Assembly: GCA_964464635.1 (NCBI GenBank)
Contig: CAYXGT010000115.1
Location: 1-6,568, forward strand
DNA: 6,568 nucleotides
Reading direction: 5' to 3'
Source of the DNA: CAYLMG01 sp964464635
GTDB lineage: Bacteria; Planctomycetota; Phycisphaerae; Sedimentisphaerales; Anaerobacaceae
The position numbers and the translations under genes are program-made. Positions 1 to 6,381 of this stretch are shown here, in pieces; the stretch's first letter is position 1; each line of letters begins with the position of its first letter. The notes beneath the pieces were generated by a model. That model was not told the DNA's origin. It did no database searches and saw only the letters and a list, made by a program, of their open reading frames with translations.

Positions 1-48
1 GGAGGCTTGAGCCGGCCACGCCGTGAACTGCCGGCCCCTGTGCTCTAA
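1..48 (+). CDS. possible 3' end of an upstream gene (15 codons, truncated by window edge)
   Basis: Frame 1 is open from the window edge to a TAA at 46-48 and reads GGLSRPRRELPAPVL. The other two plus frames hit stops early (TGA at 8-10 and 24-26). About two thirds of bases 1-80 are G or C, against about a quarter in the following 100 bases, so the composition changes sharply close to this stop. That is compatible with the end of a coding region, but 15 codons are too few to recognise a family. A structured RNA end is an alternative, because GGCTTGA (5-10 region) can pair with TCGAGCC (near 49-55) with one G-U pair. Confidence 0.2.
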   Translation, partial: GGLSRPRRELPAPVL

Positions 49-221
49 TCGAGCCTAAGCGACCCCGTGCGACAGAGCAATATCAAAGTTCGTAAGATGA
101 TAAAGGATACTAAATAAAATGCAAACTTTTTTTCACATAAAGAAAATTAACAGAACAATAAGGCTAAAAATAGCATCTTAAACTATGGAAACGAGGTTCC
201 CCGGCAAAAAAAGAGGATAAA

Positions 222-2168
222 ATGAGATATACAGCCGTCTTTTTACTGCTTTTCGGCGCGATCTGCTGTTATGCGGACACAATATACGTTGATGACGACG
301 GCCCGGCTGATTTTAATAATATTCAGGATGCGATTGATTTTGCCAGCTACGGAGACACGATTTACGTGGCAGAAGGGACGTATGCTGCAGACATTACTCT
401 CAAAAATGGCGTTGCCCTGATTGGCCAGGACCCAAATTCTACAATAATCGACGGCAATGATAACGAAATAGGTATCACTTCTGACAACTGCGATTCCAAT
501 ACCGTCCTGGAAGGTTTTACGATAACAAACGGCTTCGGGATGAGAAACAGATACAGCAGTCCAAGAGTTAATAACTGTACTTTTAGGAACAATCACGGGA
601 TGAGATATGGTGGTGGAATGTACAATTACGAAAGCAGCCTGATAGTAACAGATTGTAACTTTATTGACAATTATGCTTATAATTTCGGCGGCGGGATTTG
701 CAGCGAACGCAGTGGTAGTCTGATTATAACAAACTGCACATTCAGCGGTAATCATGCTGGCGACGAAGGTGGCGGGATATTAAATGCCAGCATTAATTCA
801 ACAATAACGGATTGTAATTTTATCAACAATTCGGCCTCAGGAGGCGCTGGTGTGTCTAACAACTATTCAGGAAGCGAGCTTAATGTGATAAACTGTATAT
901 TCAGCGGCAATGTGGCTGATTACAGAGGCGGCGGGATGTGTAATGGACACAGCGAACCTAATGTGATAAACTGTATATTCAACAGCAATATGGCTCCGAG
1001 AGGCGGTGGGATGTATAACTATTATGAAAGTAAGCCGAATGTGATAAACTGTATATTCAGCGGTAATTCGGCTGCTCACGAAGGCGGTGGGATGTATAGC
1101 TCTGACGACAGCGAACCGAATGTGATAGACTGCACATTCAGTGGCAATTCCGCGTTCGTCGGTGGAGGGATGTATAACTCAGAAAGCAAATCAATAGTAA
1201 CCAACTGCACATTCAGTGACAATTCTGCGGAGAGGTTCGGTGGAGGGATGTATAACTTAGACAGCAATTTAACGGTGACTGACTGCGCGTTCATCAGCAA
1301 TTCAACAATTAGAGATTCCAGTAGTGGCGGCGGGATGTACAACAGAGAAAGCGATTTAGTGGTAACAAACTGCGAGTTCATCGGAAACTCAATTATCGGT
1401 AGATCGGTTCATGGCGGCGGGATGTACAACTCAGACAGCAATTTAACCGTGACAAACTGCACGTTAATCGGTAATTCCACTAATGGTGAACGGAGTACTG
1501 GCGGCGGGATGAGAAACGAAGGAAGCAATTTAGTGGTGACAAACTGTACATTAATCGGTAATTCTGCTATTGGTGAAAATGGTTGTGGGGGAGGTATGAA
1601 CAATTGTATCAGCAACCTAACGTTGACCAACTGCACGTTTAGCGATAATTCGGCATACGAGTTTGGTGGTGGGATGGCAAACATCAGCGTAGGTTATCCA
1701 ACAGTTACTAATAGTATCTTCCGGGCAAACACTGCAACATTATATCCACAGATTTATGACTACTTAGATTCTTTAATAATCACTTATAGTAATATTGAAG
1801 GCGGCTGGGAAGGTGAGGGTAATATTGATGCTGACCCGTTATTTGCGGATGCTGATGCGAACGATTTTCATTTGCAGAGCCAGGCCAGCAGATGGGACCC
1901 GAATATACAAAGCTGGGTGACAGATTCAAATACAAGTCCGTGTATCGATGCAGGCGACTGGATGAGTCCTGTCGGCTTTGAGCCGTTTCCTAACGGCGGA
2001 AGGGTAAATATGGGGGCTTACGGGGGGACAGTCGAGGCGAGCAAATCTTATTTCGGCGAGCCACTATGCGAGACAGTTATAGCAGGTGACATTAACGGCG
2101 ACTGCAAGGTAGATTTTACTGATTTTGCGATAATGTCACTTCACTGGCTGGAAGACGCAAGGCAGTAA
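222..2168 (+). CDS. secreted right-handed parallel beta-helix repeat protein with Pmp-like repeats and C-terminal dockerin-like EF-hand
   Basis: This 648-residue exported protein probably acts at the cell surface or outside the cell; its ligand or substrate is unknown. Residues 1-18 form a signal peptide (hydrophobic core, likely cut after CYA; no good lipobox). Residues 19-110 resemble the N-cap of pectin-lyase-fold proteins (TIYVDDDG, IQDAID, YGDTIYVAEGTY). Residues 116-500 hold about 15 rungs of 25-29 residues with N-C-T-F-x-x-N and GGG(M/I)YN motifs. These match the FxxN/GGA[ILV] pattern of chlamydial polymorphic membrane proteins. Cysteines recur at 119, 145, 172, 198, 225, 251, 277, 304, 329, 355, 384, 413, 442 and 471. 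Residues 535-605 carry the 'DPLFAD...SPCIDAGD...NMGAYGG' tail common on such proteins. Residues 622-648 are a dockerin-type calcium loop (D623, N625, D627, D631, D634) followed by FAIM..HWL. The ATG at 222 is preceded by AAGAGGA at 5-nt spacing. No catalytic residues can be assigned, so enzymatic activity is unproven. Confidence 0.9.
   Translation: MRYTAVFLLLFGAICCYADTIYVDDDGPADFNNIQDAIDFASYGDTIYVAEGTYAADITLKNGVALIGQDPNSTIIDGNDNEIGITSDNCDSNTVLEGFTITNGFGMRNRYSSPRVNNCTFRNNHGMRYGGGMYNYESSLIVTDCNFIDNYAYNFGGGICSERSGSLIITNCTFSGNHAGDEGGGILNASINSTITDCNFINNSASGGAGVSNNYSGSELNVINCIFSGNVADYRGGGMCNGHSEPNVINCIFNSNMAPRGGGMYNYYESKPNVINCIFSGNSAAHEGGGMYSSDDSEPNVIDCTFSGNSAFVGGGMYNSESKSIVTNCTFSDNSAERFGGGMYNLDSNLTVTDCAFISNSTIRDSSSGGGMYNRESDLVVTNCEFIGNSIIGRSVHGGGMYNSDSNLTVTNCTLIGNSTNGERSTGGGMRNEGSNLVVTNCTLIGNSAIGENGCGGGMNNCISNLTLTNCTFSDNSAYEFGGGMANISVGYPTVTNSIFRANTATLYPQIYDYLDSLIITYSNIEGGWEGEGNIDADPLFADADANDFHLQSQASRWDPNIQSWVTDSNTSPCIDAGDWMSPVGFEPFPNGGRVNMGAYGGTVEASKSYFGEPLCETVIAGDINGDCKVDFTDFAIMSLHWLEDARQ
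882..1140 (+). repeat. in-frame 78-bp tandem repeats within the beta-helix gene
   Basis: An identical 22-nt block, starting AATGTGATAAACTG and ending TATTCA, occurs at 882-903, 960-981 and 1038-1059. The spacing is exactly 78 bp (26 codons). A diverged fourth copy begins at 1119 after an 81-bp step. Conservation at the DNA level, including third codon positions, suggests recent duplication of beta-helix rungs rather than selection on protein alone. All units keep the reading frame. Confidence 0.8.
1326..1586 (+). repeat. in-frame 87-bp tandem repeats within the beta-helix gene
   Basis: The GGG-M anchor (GGCGGCGGGATG) recurs at 1326, 1413 and 1500, and as a diverged form at 1587. The spacing is exactly 87 bp (29 codons). 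These rungs are longer by two to four residues than the upstream 78-81-bp units, the extra residues lying between FIGN/LIGN and GGGM (for example NSIIGRSVH and NSTNGERST). This is a second, distinct repeat family inside the same beta-helix. Confidence 0.75.
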
Positions 2169-2209
2169 TCAGTGCCGCTTCTATCAAATAGGTTTCAATT
2201 CTATAATTC

Positions 2210-2276
2210 GTCATTCCACACTCGATGCAGAATCCATAGTCTGGAAAAACTGGATTCCCGCTTCCGCGGGAATGAC
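2210..2276. repeat. 67-bp intergenic element with terminal inverted repeats (small palindromic, MITE/REP-like)
   Basis: The ends are GTCATTCC (2210-2217) and its reverse complement GGAATGAC (2269-2276). Inside are AATCCA (2231-2236) and TGGATT (2251-2256), again inverted, and a strong hairpin ATTCCCGC-TTCC-GCGGGAAT (2254-2273; 8-bp stem, 4-nt loop). From memory, the 'GTCATTCCCGCG...GCGGGAATCCA' type of sequence is a widely scattered bacterial intergenic repeat; this was not checked against a database. One end carries the GC-rich palindrome while the other is degenerate (ATTCCACACTCGATG), so this may be a decayed copy. It lies between two convergent transcription units, where its hairpin could also help stop transcription from the left. 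Confidence 0.65.
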
Positions 2277-2278
2277 AT

Positions 2279-2304
2279 AAAAGCTAAAGTTTCTTTTTAG
2301 AAAC
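2279..2304 (-). terminator. weak terminator-like hairpin downstream of the M50 operon
   Basis: On the minus strand, 22 bases after the protease stop codon, GTTTCT-AAAA-AGAAAC (2304-2289) can form a 6-bp stem with a 4-nt loop. It is followed by the U-rich run TTTAGCTTTT. The stem is short and AT-rich, so intrinsic termination here is plausible but weak. The adjacent GC-rich hairpin of the 2210-2276 element may contribute. Confidence 0.35.
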
Positions 2305-2326
2305 GGCATTAGAATATGCAGAAAAA

Positions 2327-2911
2327 TCAGGCGGCGGGCAGGAGAGAGTCAAGAAAGTCGAAAACGGGGGTTATAACCTTATCGATTAGGCCGGTATAAA
2401 GAGCGACGAGCAAAAAAATGAGCCAGAACCTCGACCAATTTTTCGAGACGGTAGGTTTCAGGCCTGGAATGATACAAGGCCATATTTTGCTGCCGTCAAG
2501 CGGGGGGACGGGGAGAAGATTTATCACTGCGAGAACAGCATTGATGTAAAAGATGCTCAGACAAATCCACATAACAAGCCGATGAGGGTTCAGGTACATA
2601 ACTGCCAGAGCGATAGCGGAGAGGATAAGGTTCGAGGCCGGGCCTGCGATTGAAGATAAGAAATAATAAAGTTTGGGCTTTTTGAAATTGTAGAGGTTAA
2701 CCGTAACCGGTTTTCCCCAGCCGAAACCGAGGACAAATAAAGCAAGTGTCCCTAAAAGCGACAGATGCCTGAAAGGATTGAGGCTGATTCTGCCCATTTT
2801 TTCGGCTGTTCGGTCGCCAAGCCATTTTGCGCTTATGGCATGAGCTGTTTCGTGGATAGTCAGGCCTATTACCAGGCCGGGAAATAATAATAGTGCGGTC
2901 TGAGGGTTCAT
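2327..2911 (-). CDS. M50-family (site-2 protease-like) intramembrane zinc metalloprotease
   Basis: This 194-residue protein is predicted to be a polytopic membrane protease that cleaves substrates within or near the membrane. HETAH at residues 20-24 is the zinc-binding and catalytic HExxH motif inside the first hydrophobic segment. NLLPVPPLDG at 131-140 supplies the third ligand, D139. GRISLNPFRH, GWGKPV and the GPASN motif (90-94) match the compact YwhC/'site-2 protease family protein' group, which lacks the PDZ domain of RseP. Hydrophobic segments lie near 5-30, 50-66, 84-107, 112-134 and 165-182. The ATG at 2911-2909 is preferred over a TTG seven codons upstream, because it overlaps the preceding gene's stop as ATGA and has AGAAAGG eight bases before it. 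It is probably translationally coupled to the TPR-like gene. The substrate is unknown, and some short M50 homologues may lack proteolytic function. Confidence 0.88.
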   Translation of the reverse strand: MNPQTALLLFPGLVIGLTIHETAHAISAKWLGDRTAEKMGRISLNPFRHLSLLGTLALFVLGFGWGKPVTVNLYNFKKPKLYYFLSSIAGPASNLILSAIALAVMYLNPHRLVMWICLSIFYINAVLAVINLLPVPPLDGSKIWPCIIPGLKPTVSKNWSRFWLIFLLVALYTGLIDKVITPVFDFLDSLLPAA

Positions 2912-3726
2912 AGGTTCTGCCTTTCTCTGCAATAGTCGCGAAATTCCTGCGAACGTGATAATCTTCCGACGGGCGAGTCGGAGGCTGCTATTTTATAATC
3001 AAGCTCACCGGCCTGGTAAAGCCATTCCATCGCTGCGTCACTGTCACCGATACATAAACAGGCCTGTGCGATGAGGGGGTTCAGCAATCGAGGCGGTCGT
3101 TTCTGCCGGGCTTTTATCAAATGTGTCTCGGCAAGTGCTGGGCGTTTATTTACAATACAGAGCGCCCACTTGATGATTCTCGCGCAAGGGTCTTCAGAAA
3201 TGCCCAGTATCCGGTCGGCCACCCTTTCAGCATCAACATTTTTATTTTCCTCAAGCAGCATAAAGGCCTTGTTAATCAAAGCGAGGTGCGTAACAGTCGG
3301 CGGCAAGTCGTTTCTCGAGAGGACCTGCTCGGTGACTTCGCGTTTGTTATATTCGGGATGGTAATCGCTTAGAAGAAGCTTCACAAACAGCAGGTTCTCA
3401 GGGGTTTTGTAATTTTCATCTTCTGCCATTTTAATCCAGTTATGAGCAGCATCAAAATTTCCATTTACGAGCTCGATGCAGGCAATCATAGCAACAGGGT
3501 CACAGGCCTTAGTTTTTTCTACTACCTGAGCGGCGATGTTAACTGCGGCGACACGGCCTTTTCTCTGGGAGACTGTAGCTAATAAAACGGCGGCGTCTTC
3601 GGGACTGCAGCCAAGCTTCCAGCAGTATGACCACAGCCGGGTGGTATCAAAGACTCGCAGCAAATCAAGCAGCCCGGCAAGAGCCCGCACGGGCACGGCG
3701 GCAAGTTTTTTCAGAAAAGAAATCAT
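2908..3726 (-). CDS. TPR-like helical-repeat protein of unknown function
   Basis: I do not recognise this 272-residue protein as a named family. It appears almost wholly alpha-helical. Helical-hairpin, TPR/Sel1-like segments lie at about 77-103 (AMIACIELVNGNFDAAHNWI), 145-174 (ALINKAFMLLEENKNVDAERVA) and 215-243 (LIAQACLCIGDSDAAMEWLY). The C-terminus (SPVGRLSRSQEFRDYCRE) resembles the closing helix of many TPR proteins. The N-terminal 25 residues are amphipathic and mildly hydrophobic (MISFLKKLAAVPVRALAGLLDLL) and could touch the membrane, but they are not a clear signal peptide. It is the first gene of a two-gene operon, its TGA overlapping the start of the M50 protease as ATGA, so the two are probably made in proportion. 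A scaffolding or substrate-adaptor role for the protease is inference from context. No Shine-Dalgarno sequence is visible before the ATG. Confidence 0.75.
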   Translation of the reverse strand: MISFLKKLAAVPVRALAGLLDLLRVFDTTRLWSYCWKLGCSPEDAAVLLATVSQRKGRVAAVNIAAQVVEKTKACDPVAMIACIELVNGNFDAAHNWIKMAEDENYKTPENLLFVKLLLSDYHPEYNKREVTEQVLSRNDLPPTVTHLALINKAFMLLEENKNVDAERVADRILGISEDPCARIIKWALCIVNKRPALAETHLIKARQKRPPRLLNPLIAQACLCIGDSDAAMEWLYQAGELDYKIAASDSPVGRLSRSQEFRDYCRERQNL

Positions 3727-3855
3727 AAAGAATATATTAGCTTCAGCAACGCGATTTGTCGAGGAAAGTTCAGTATAAACAAAACAGGGCAGATTATTTT
3801 TGCAGGCGATATTCAGGCAAAATAAATTTCATCCAGGAAATCGGCTCGGTGGGCA
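3727..3855. other. spacer between ftsK and the TPR-M50 operon
   Basis: This 129-base gap separates two genes on the same strand. Apart from the promoter candidate at its left end, it holds a weak inverted pair, TTTTGC (3798-3803) and GCAAAA (3817-3822), downstream of the ftsK stop. On the minus strand no clean U-run follows that hairpin directly, so I do not call it a terminator. The gap and the promoter candidate suggest the downstream operon is transcribed separately, although read-through from ftsK is possible. Confidence 0.4.
3734..3762 (-). promoter_or_regulatory. candidate promoter of the TPR-M50 operon, possibly giving a leaderless mRNA
   Basis: On the minus strand TCGACA (3762-3757; five of six matches to TTGACA) is separated by 17 bases from TAATAT (3739-3734; four of six matches to TATAAT). 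The ATG at 3726 begins 7 bases after this -10, so initiation would fall at or next to the start codon. That would fit the absence of a ribosome-binding site. The -10 match is only fair. Confidence 0.3.
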
Positions 3856-6315
3856 TTAGAAGCCATCATCTTCATCGAGTGCCGCGTGTGCGCGCTGGCC
3901 TTCCTTGATATAGTTGGCAGGCTTGTGATATTCCTCGATGTCGTGTTCCTGTGCGTCTGTTTGTTCGGCCTGCCGGGTCTGCTCGTATTCCTCGAGAGTC
4001 ATCGTAACCTCTCTTGCCTGGCTTCCCTTGTATTCGCCGAGGACGCCCATAGAGGCCATCATCTCTATGATACGCGAAGCCCTTGCATAACCGATACCGA
4101 GCCTTCGCTGCAGCAGGGAGACGCTGCCGCGACGTGTTTCGAGTACGATGCGGACGGCTTCATCAAAGAGGTCATCCTTTTCCGCCAGTTCCGCATCTAT
4201 GCGATTGAGCTGTGTCAGCTCGGGATGGAAATGCGGCTCTGCGATTTCCCTGATGTATTTTGTGATTCGTCTTACCTCGGCTTCATCGACGAATGTTCCC
4301 TGCGCGCGGGCAAGGTCACTGGTGCCGGGTTTGAGAAAGAGCATATCACCCTGTCCGAGGAGTGCTTCTGCTCCGTTCTGGTCGAGTATGATACGGCTGT
4401 CCATCTTTGCGGCGACGCGGAAGCCGATTCTGGTTGGCATATTCGATTTTATCAGTCCTGTAACGACGGTGGCCTGTGGACGCTGTGTCGCAAGGACGAT
4501 ATGGATTCCGACGGCCCGGCTTTTCTGCGCGAGCCGGACGATATACGCTTCGATTTCTTTCGGGCTTGTCATCATCAAATCGGCGAGCTCGTCGATTACA
4601 ATAACTATATACTGCAGCCGCTTTGGGATTTTTGCCTCTTCATCGGGACTGGACGGCTCGAATCTTTCGATAATCTGCTGGACTGTTAACTGGTTAAACT
4701 CGGTTATATTTTTGACGCGGGCTTCGGCGAGTATCGAGTATCGCTCATCCATTTTGACGGTGGCCCACTCAAGGATTTTAACTGCCCGGCTTGTCTCGGT
4801 GACAATGGGACACATCAGGTGCGGGACAGCATTGAAGGCTGTCATCTCGACCATCTTCGGGTCGATGAGGATGAGCTTTACCTCGTCCGGTCTTTTCGTG
4901 AGAAGTATTCCGGTGATTATGGCGTTGATGCAGACGCTTTTTCCTGAGCCGGTTGTACCCGCGATAAGCAGATGCGGCATCGAGGTCAGGTCAGATAAAA
5001 GGGCGTCACCGGCGGAGTCTTTTCCGAGGAACAGAGGAATCTGCATATTCTGTGGTTTTGTGCCGGCCAGCTCGAGCATATCTTTCATTCTGACTCTTTC
5101 TTTTACGCTGTTGGGAACTTCTATGCCGATGGTGTGCTTACCGGGCAGAGGGGCCACGACGCGGACGGCGCCTACGCCCAGGGCTCTGGCCATATCGTTT
5201 GCGAGCGAGCTTATCTGGCTGACCTTTACACCGGCAGCAAGCTCAAGCTCGAACATTGTAACGACCGGGCCGGTATCGGCTGTGACGACGCGGGCATTGA
5301 TGTTGAATTCGGCGAGGAGCCTCTCGAGAGCAGCAGCCTTCGATTTAACAACCTTTCCCTGCAGCTCAGAGAAGGTGGACTCGGCGTCAGCAAGCAATTC
5401 CGGAGGCGGAAGAGTATAATCCTCATAGTCCGAAGGGACAACAGCTTTGCGCCGCTGCTGAGCTGTTCCGGGACTTTTTGTTACCGAGGTTTTTACTTTT
5501 TCGGCGGCTGTCGCTGCGGCTTCGATGTGTTCAGGAAAAGCTGCCGCCGGCTGTACAGGATACAGGTGAGCAGAGTGCTGCGAAAGAAGTTTCTGTCTTG
5601 CTTCTTCGAAACTCTGCTTAACGCTGAATTTTTTCCACAACCGTGCGAGGGATTTAAAAATACCTTTGGCCGCGGAGAAGACAGGTGTTACGACAGCAGC
5701 GGCTCTTACCACTGCACGTCCGATTCGTCTGAGGACAATCATAACGAGGCTGTCAGCCAAAAGCACGATACCGACAATCCAGACGGCGGAGATAAGTATC
5801 GCGGTTCCGAGCAGGGCGAATTTACTTTTCAGAAATGTCACTGTTGCGACACCGAGCAGTCCGCCGGAGCCGGTCGGGAAAGAATATAAATTATCCTGCG
5901 GCCACAGGCAAAAATAGGTGCTCGAGACCGCGACTACGAGCAGTGACATACCGATTATTCTCAAGATAAGCTGGCTAATTTGCTTTGATGCGAGGCTCGC
6001 TGCGAGAAAACCGATGCCGCAAAGCAATAAGACGAAACAGCCTGGGCCGATATAATATAACAGGTGATACGCACAAAACGCCCCAATCGAGCCGCACCAG
6101 TTGGCGGGCGGTGAGTTATAAGGGTAAGCGAATTTACTTGGCCAATCGGCTATATCAAAACTAAGGCAACTGCAGAATAAAACGACCAATGCAGCTATCG
6201 CAAGGCATTTTGCCGCGGTCGATATCCTTCGAGACTTGTTCTTTTTTTCTCTTCTTTTCACGCTATAGTCCCATAAAAACTCTTTAAAAGACAAAAAATC
6301 CAAGCGCAGGGCCAC
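3856..6315 (-). CDS. ftsK: DNA translocase FtsK/SpoIIIE
   Basis: This 819-residue, membrane-anchored, ATP-driven motor pumps double-stranded DNA at the division site and, in well-studied relatives, activates XerCD recombination at dif. The N-terminal membrane domain (about 33-195) has hydrophobic segments near 37-53, 85-109, 117-137 and 168-195. A basic, low-complexity linker follows (about 196-300). The alpha/beta motor spans about 310-700, with Walker A GTTGSGKS at 453-460, Walker B VIVIDE ending at D575-E576, and the LATQRPQ segment at 608-614. The gamma DNA-reading winged helix is at about 715-775 (DDLFDEAV..., SVSLLQRRLGIGYARASRI). A 45-residue acidic tail ends the protein. Its length is like SpoIIIE (about 790), not the long-linker E. 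coli FtsK. The start is uncertain: GTG at 6315 has no clear Shine-Dalgarno, the frame stays open upstream without ATG, GTG or TTG nearby, and an alternative GTG lies at codon 19. The motor appears intact. Confidence 0.95.
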   Translation of the reverse strand: MALRLDFLSFKEFLWDYSVKRREKKNKSRRISTAAKCLAIAALVVLFCSCLSFDIADWPSKFAYPYNSPPANWCGSIGAFCAYHLLYYIGPGCFVLLLCGIGFLAASLASKQISQLILRIIGMSLLVVAVSSTYFCLWPQDNLYSFPTGSGGLLGVATVTFLKSKFALLGTAILISAVWIVGIVLLADSLVMIVLRRIGRAVVRAAAVVTPVFSAAKGIFKSLARLWKKFSVKQSFEEARQKLLSQHSAHLYPVQPAAAFPEHIEAAATAAEKVKTSVTKSPGTAQQRRKAVVPSDYEDYTLPPPELLADAESTFSELQGKVVKSKAAALERLLAEFNINARVVTADTGPVVTMFELELAAGVKVSQISSLANDMARALGVGAVRVVAPLPGKHTIGIEVPNSVKERVRMKDMLELAGTKPQNMQIPLFLGKDSAGDALLSDLTSMPHLLIAGTTGSGKSVCINAIITGILLTKRPDEVKLILIDPKMVEMTAFNAVPHLMCPIVTETSRAVKILEWATVKMDERYSILAEARVKNITEFNQLTVQQIIERFEPSSPDEEAKIPKRLQYIVIVIDELADLMMTSPKEIEAYIVRLAQKSRAVGIHIVLATQRPQATVVTGLIKSNMPTRIGFRVAAKMDSRIILDQNGAEALLGQGDMLFLKPGTSDLARAQGTFVDEAEVRRITKYIREIAEPHFHPELTQLNRIDAELAEKDDLFDEAVRIVLETRRGSVSLLQRRLGIGYARASRIIEMMASMGVLGEYKGSQAREVTMTLEEYEQTRQAEQTDAQEHDIEEYHKPANYIKEGQRAHAALDEDDGF

Positions 6316-6326
6316 TACTTGCGCTT
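6302..6326 (-). promoter_or_regulatory. stem-loop enclosing the proposed ftsK start codon
   Basis: AAGCGCA (6302-6308) and TGCGCTT (6320-6326) form a perfect 7-bp inverted repeat. The proposed GTG start (6315-6313) lies in the 11-base loop. In the mRNA this hairpin would present or occlude the initiation site, where no Shine-Dalgarno sequence is visible. It may also simply be chance within coding sequence if the true start lies elsewhere. Confidence 0.35.
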
Positions 6327-6381
6327 TAATGAGCGTCTCACAGCCGGCTGCGCCAGCCTTATCTATATCGGCAGATTTCGA

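Noticed and set aside
119..181. Twenty-codon upstream open frame (MQTFFHIKKINRTIRLKIAS)
   Set aside because: It lies in AT-rich leader sequence. A possible AAAGGA lies 11 bases before the ATG, but the length and lysine/isoleucine-rich composition are what random AT-rich DNA would give. Kept only as a remote leader-peptide possibility.
81..221. Promoter for the beta-helix gene in the AT-rich leader
   Set aside because: Several weak hexamers (for example TTCACA near 132 and GATACT near 107) occur, but none pairs with a partner at 16-18 bases; AT-rich DNA yields such matches by chance.
882..1586. Regular direct repeats that could suggest a CRISPR array
   Set aside because: The repeats are imperfect, stay in frame, code for beta-helix rungs and lack unique spacers of uniform length; no cas genes are present.
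867..1684. Minus-strand open frames with repeated 'LYIPPP' motifs opposite the beta-helix gene
   Set aside because: The repeats are only the reverse reading of the GGGMYN codons. The plus strand has a signal peptide, ribosome site and a continuous 648-codon frame.
2912..2932. TTG start seven codons upstream for the M50 protease
   Set aside because: The downstream ATG has the ATGA overlap with the preceding gene and a suitable ribosome site; the added residues (MQRKAEP) are not part of the family core.
3071..3372. Short plus-strand frames opposite the TPR-like gene (also 3536-3778)
   Set aside because: There are no ribosome sites or recognisable domains, and they lie wholly opposite a better-supported helical-repeat gene coupled to the M50 gene.
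3798..3823. Hairpin downstream of ftsK as an intrinsic terminator
   Set aside because: The stem has only 6 bp, mostly A-T, with a 13-base loop and no following U-run on the minus strand.
4148..5419. Plus-strand 423-codon open frame opposite ftsK
   Set aside because: It is antisense to an intact FtsK motor domain with conserved Walker motifs. The translation is rich in Ser/Arg/Ala low-complexity sequence and shows no domain. It and the overlapping plus-strand frames at 3886-4689, 5134-5889 and 5666-5917 are shadows of the GC-rich coding strand.
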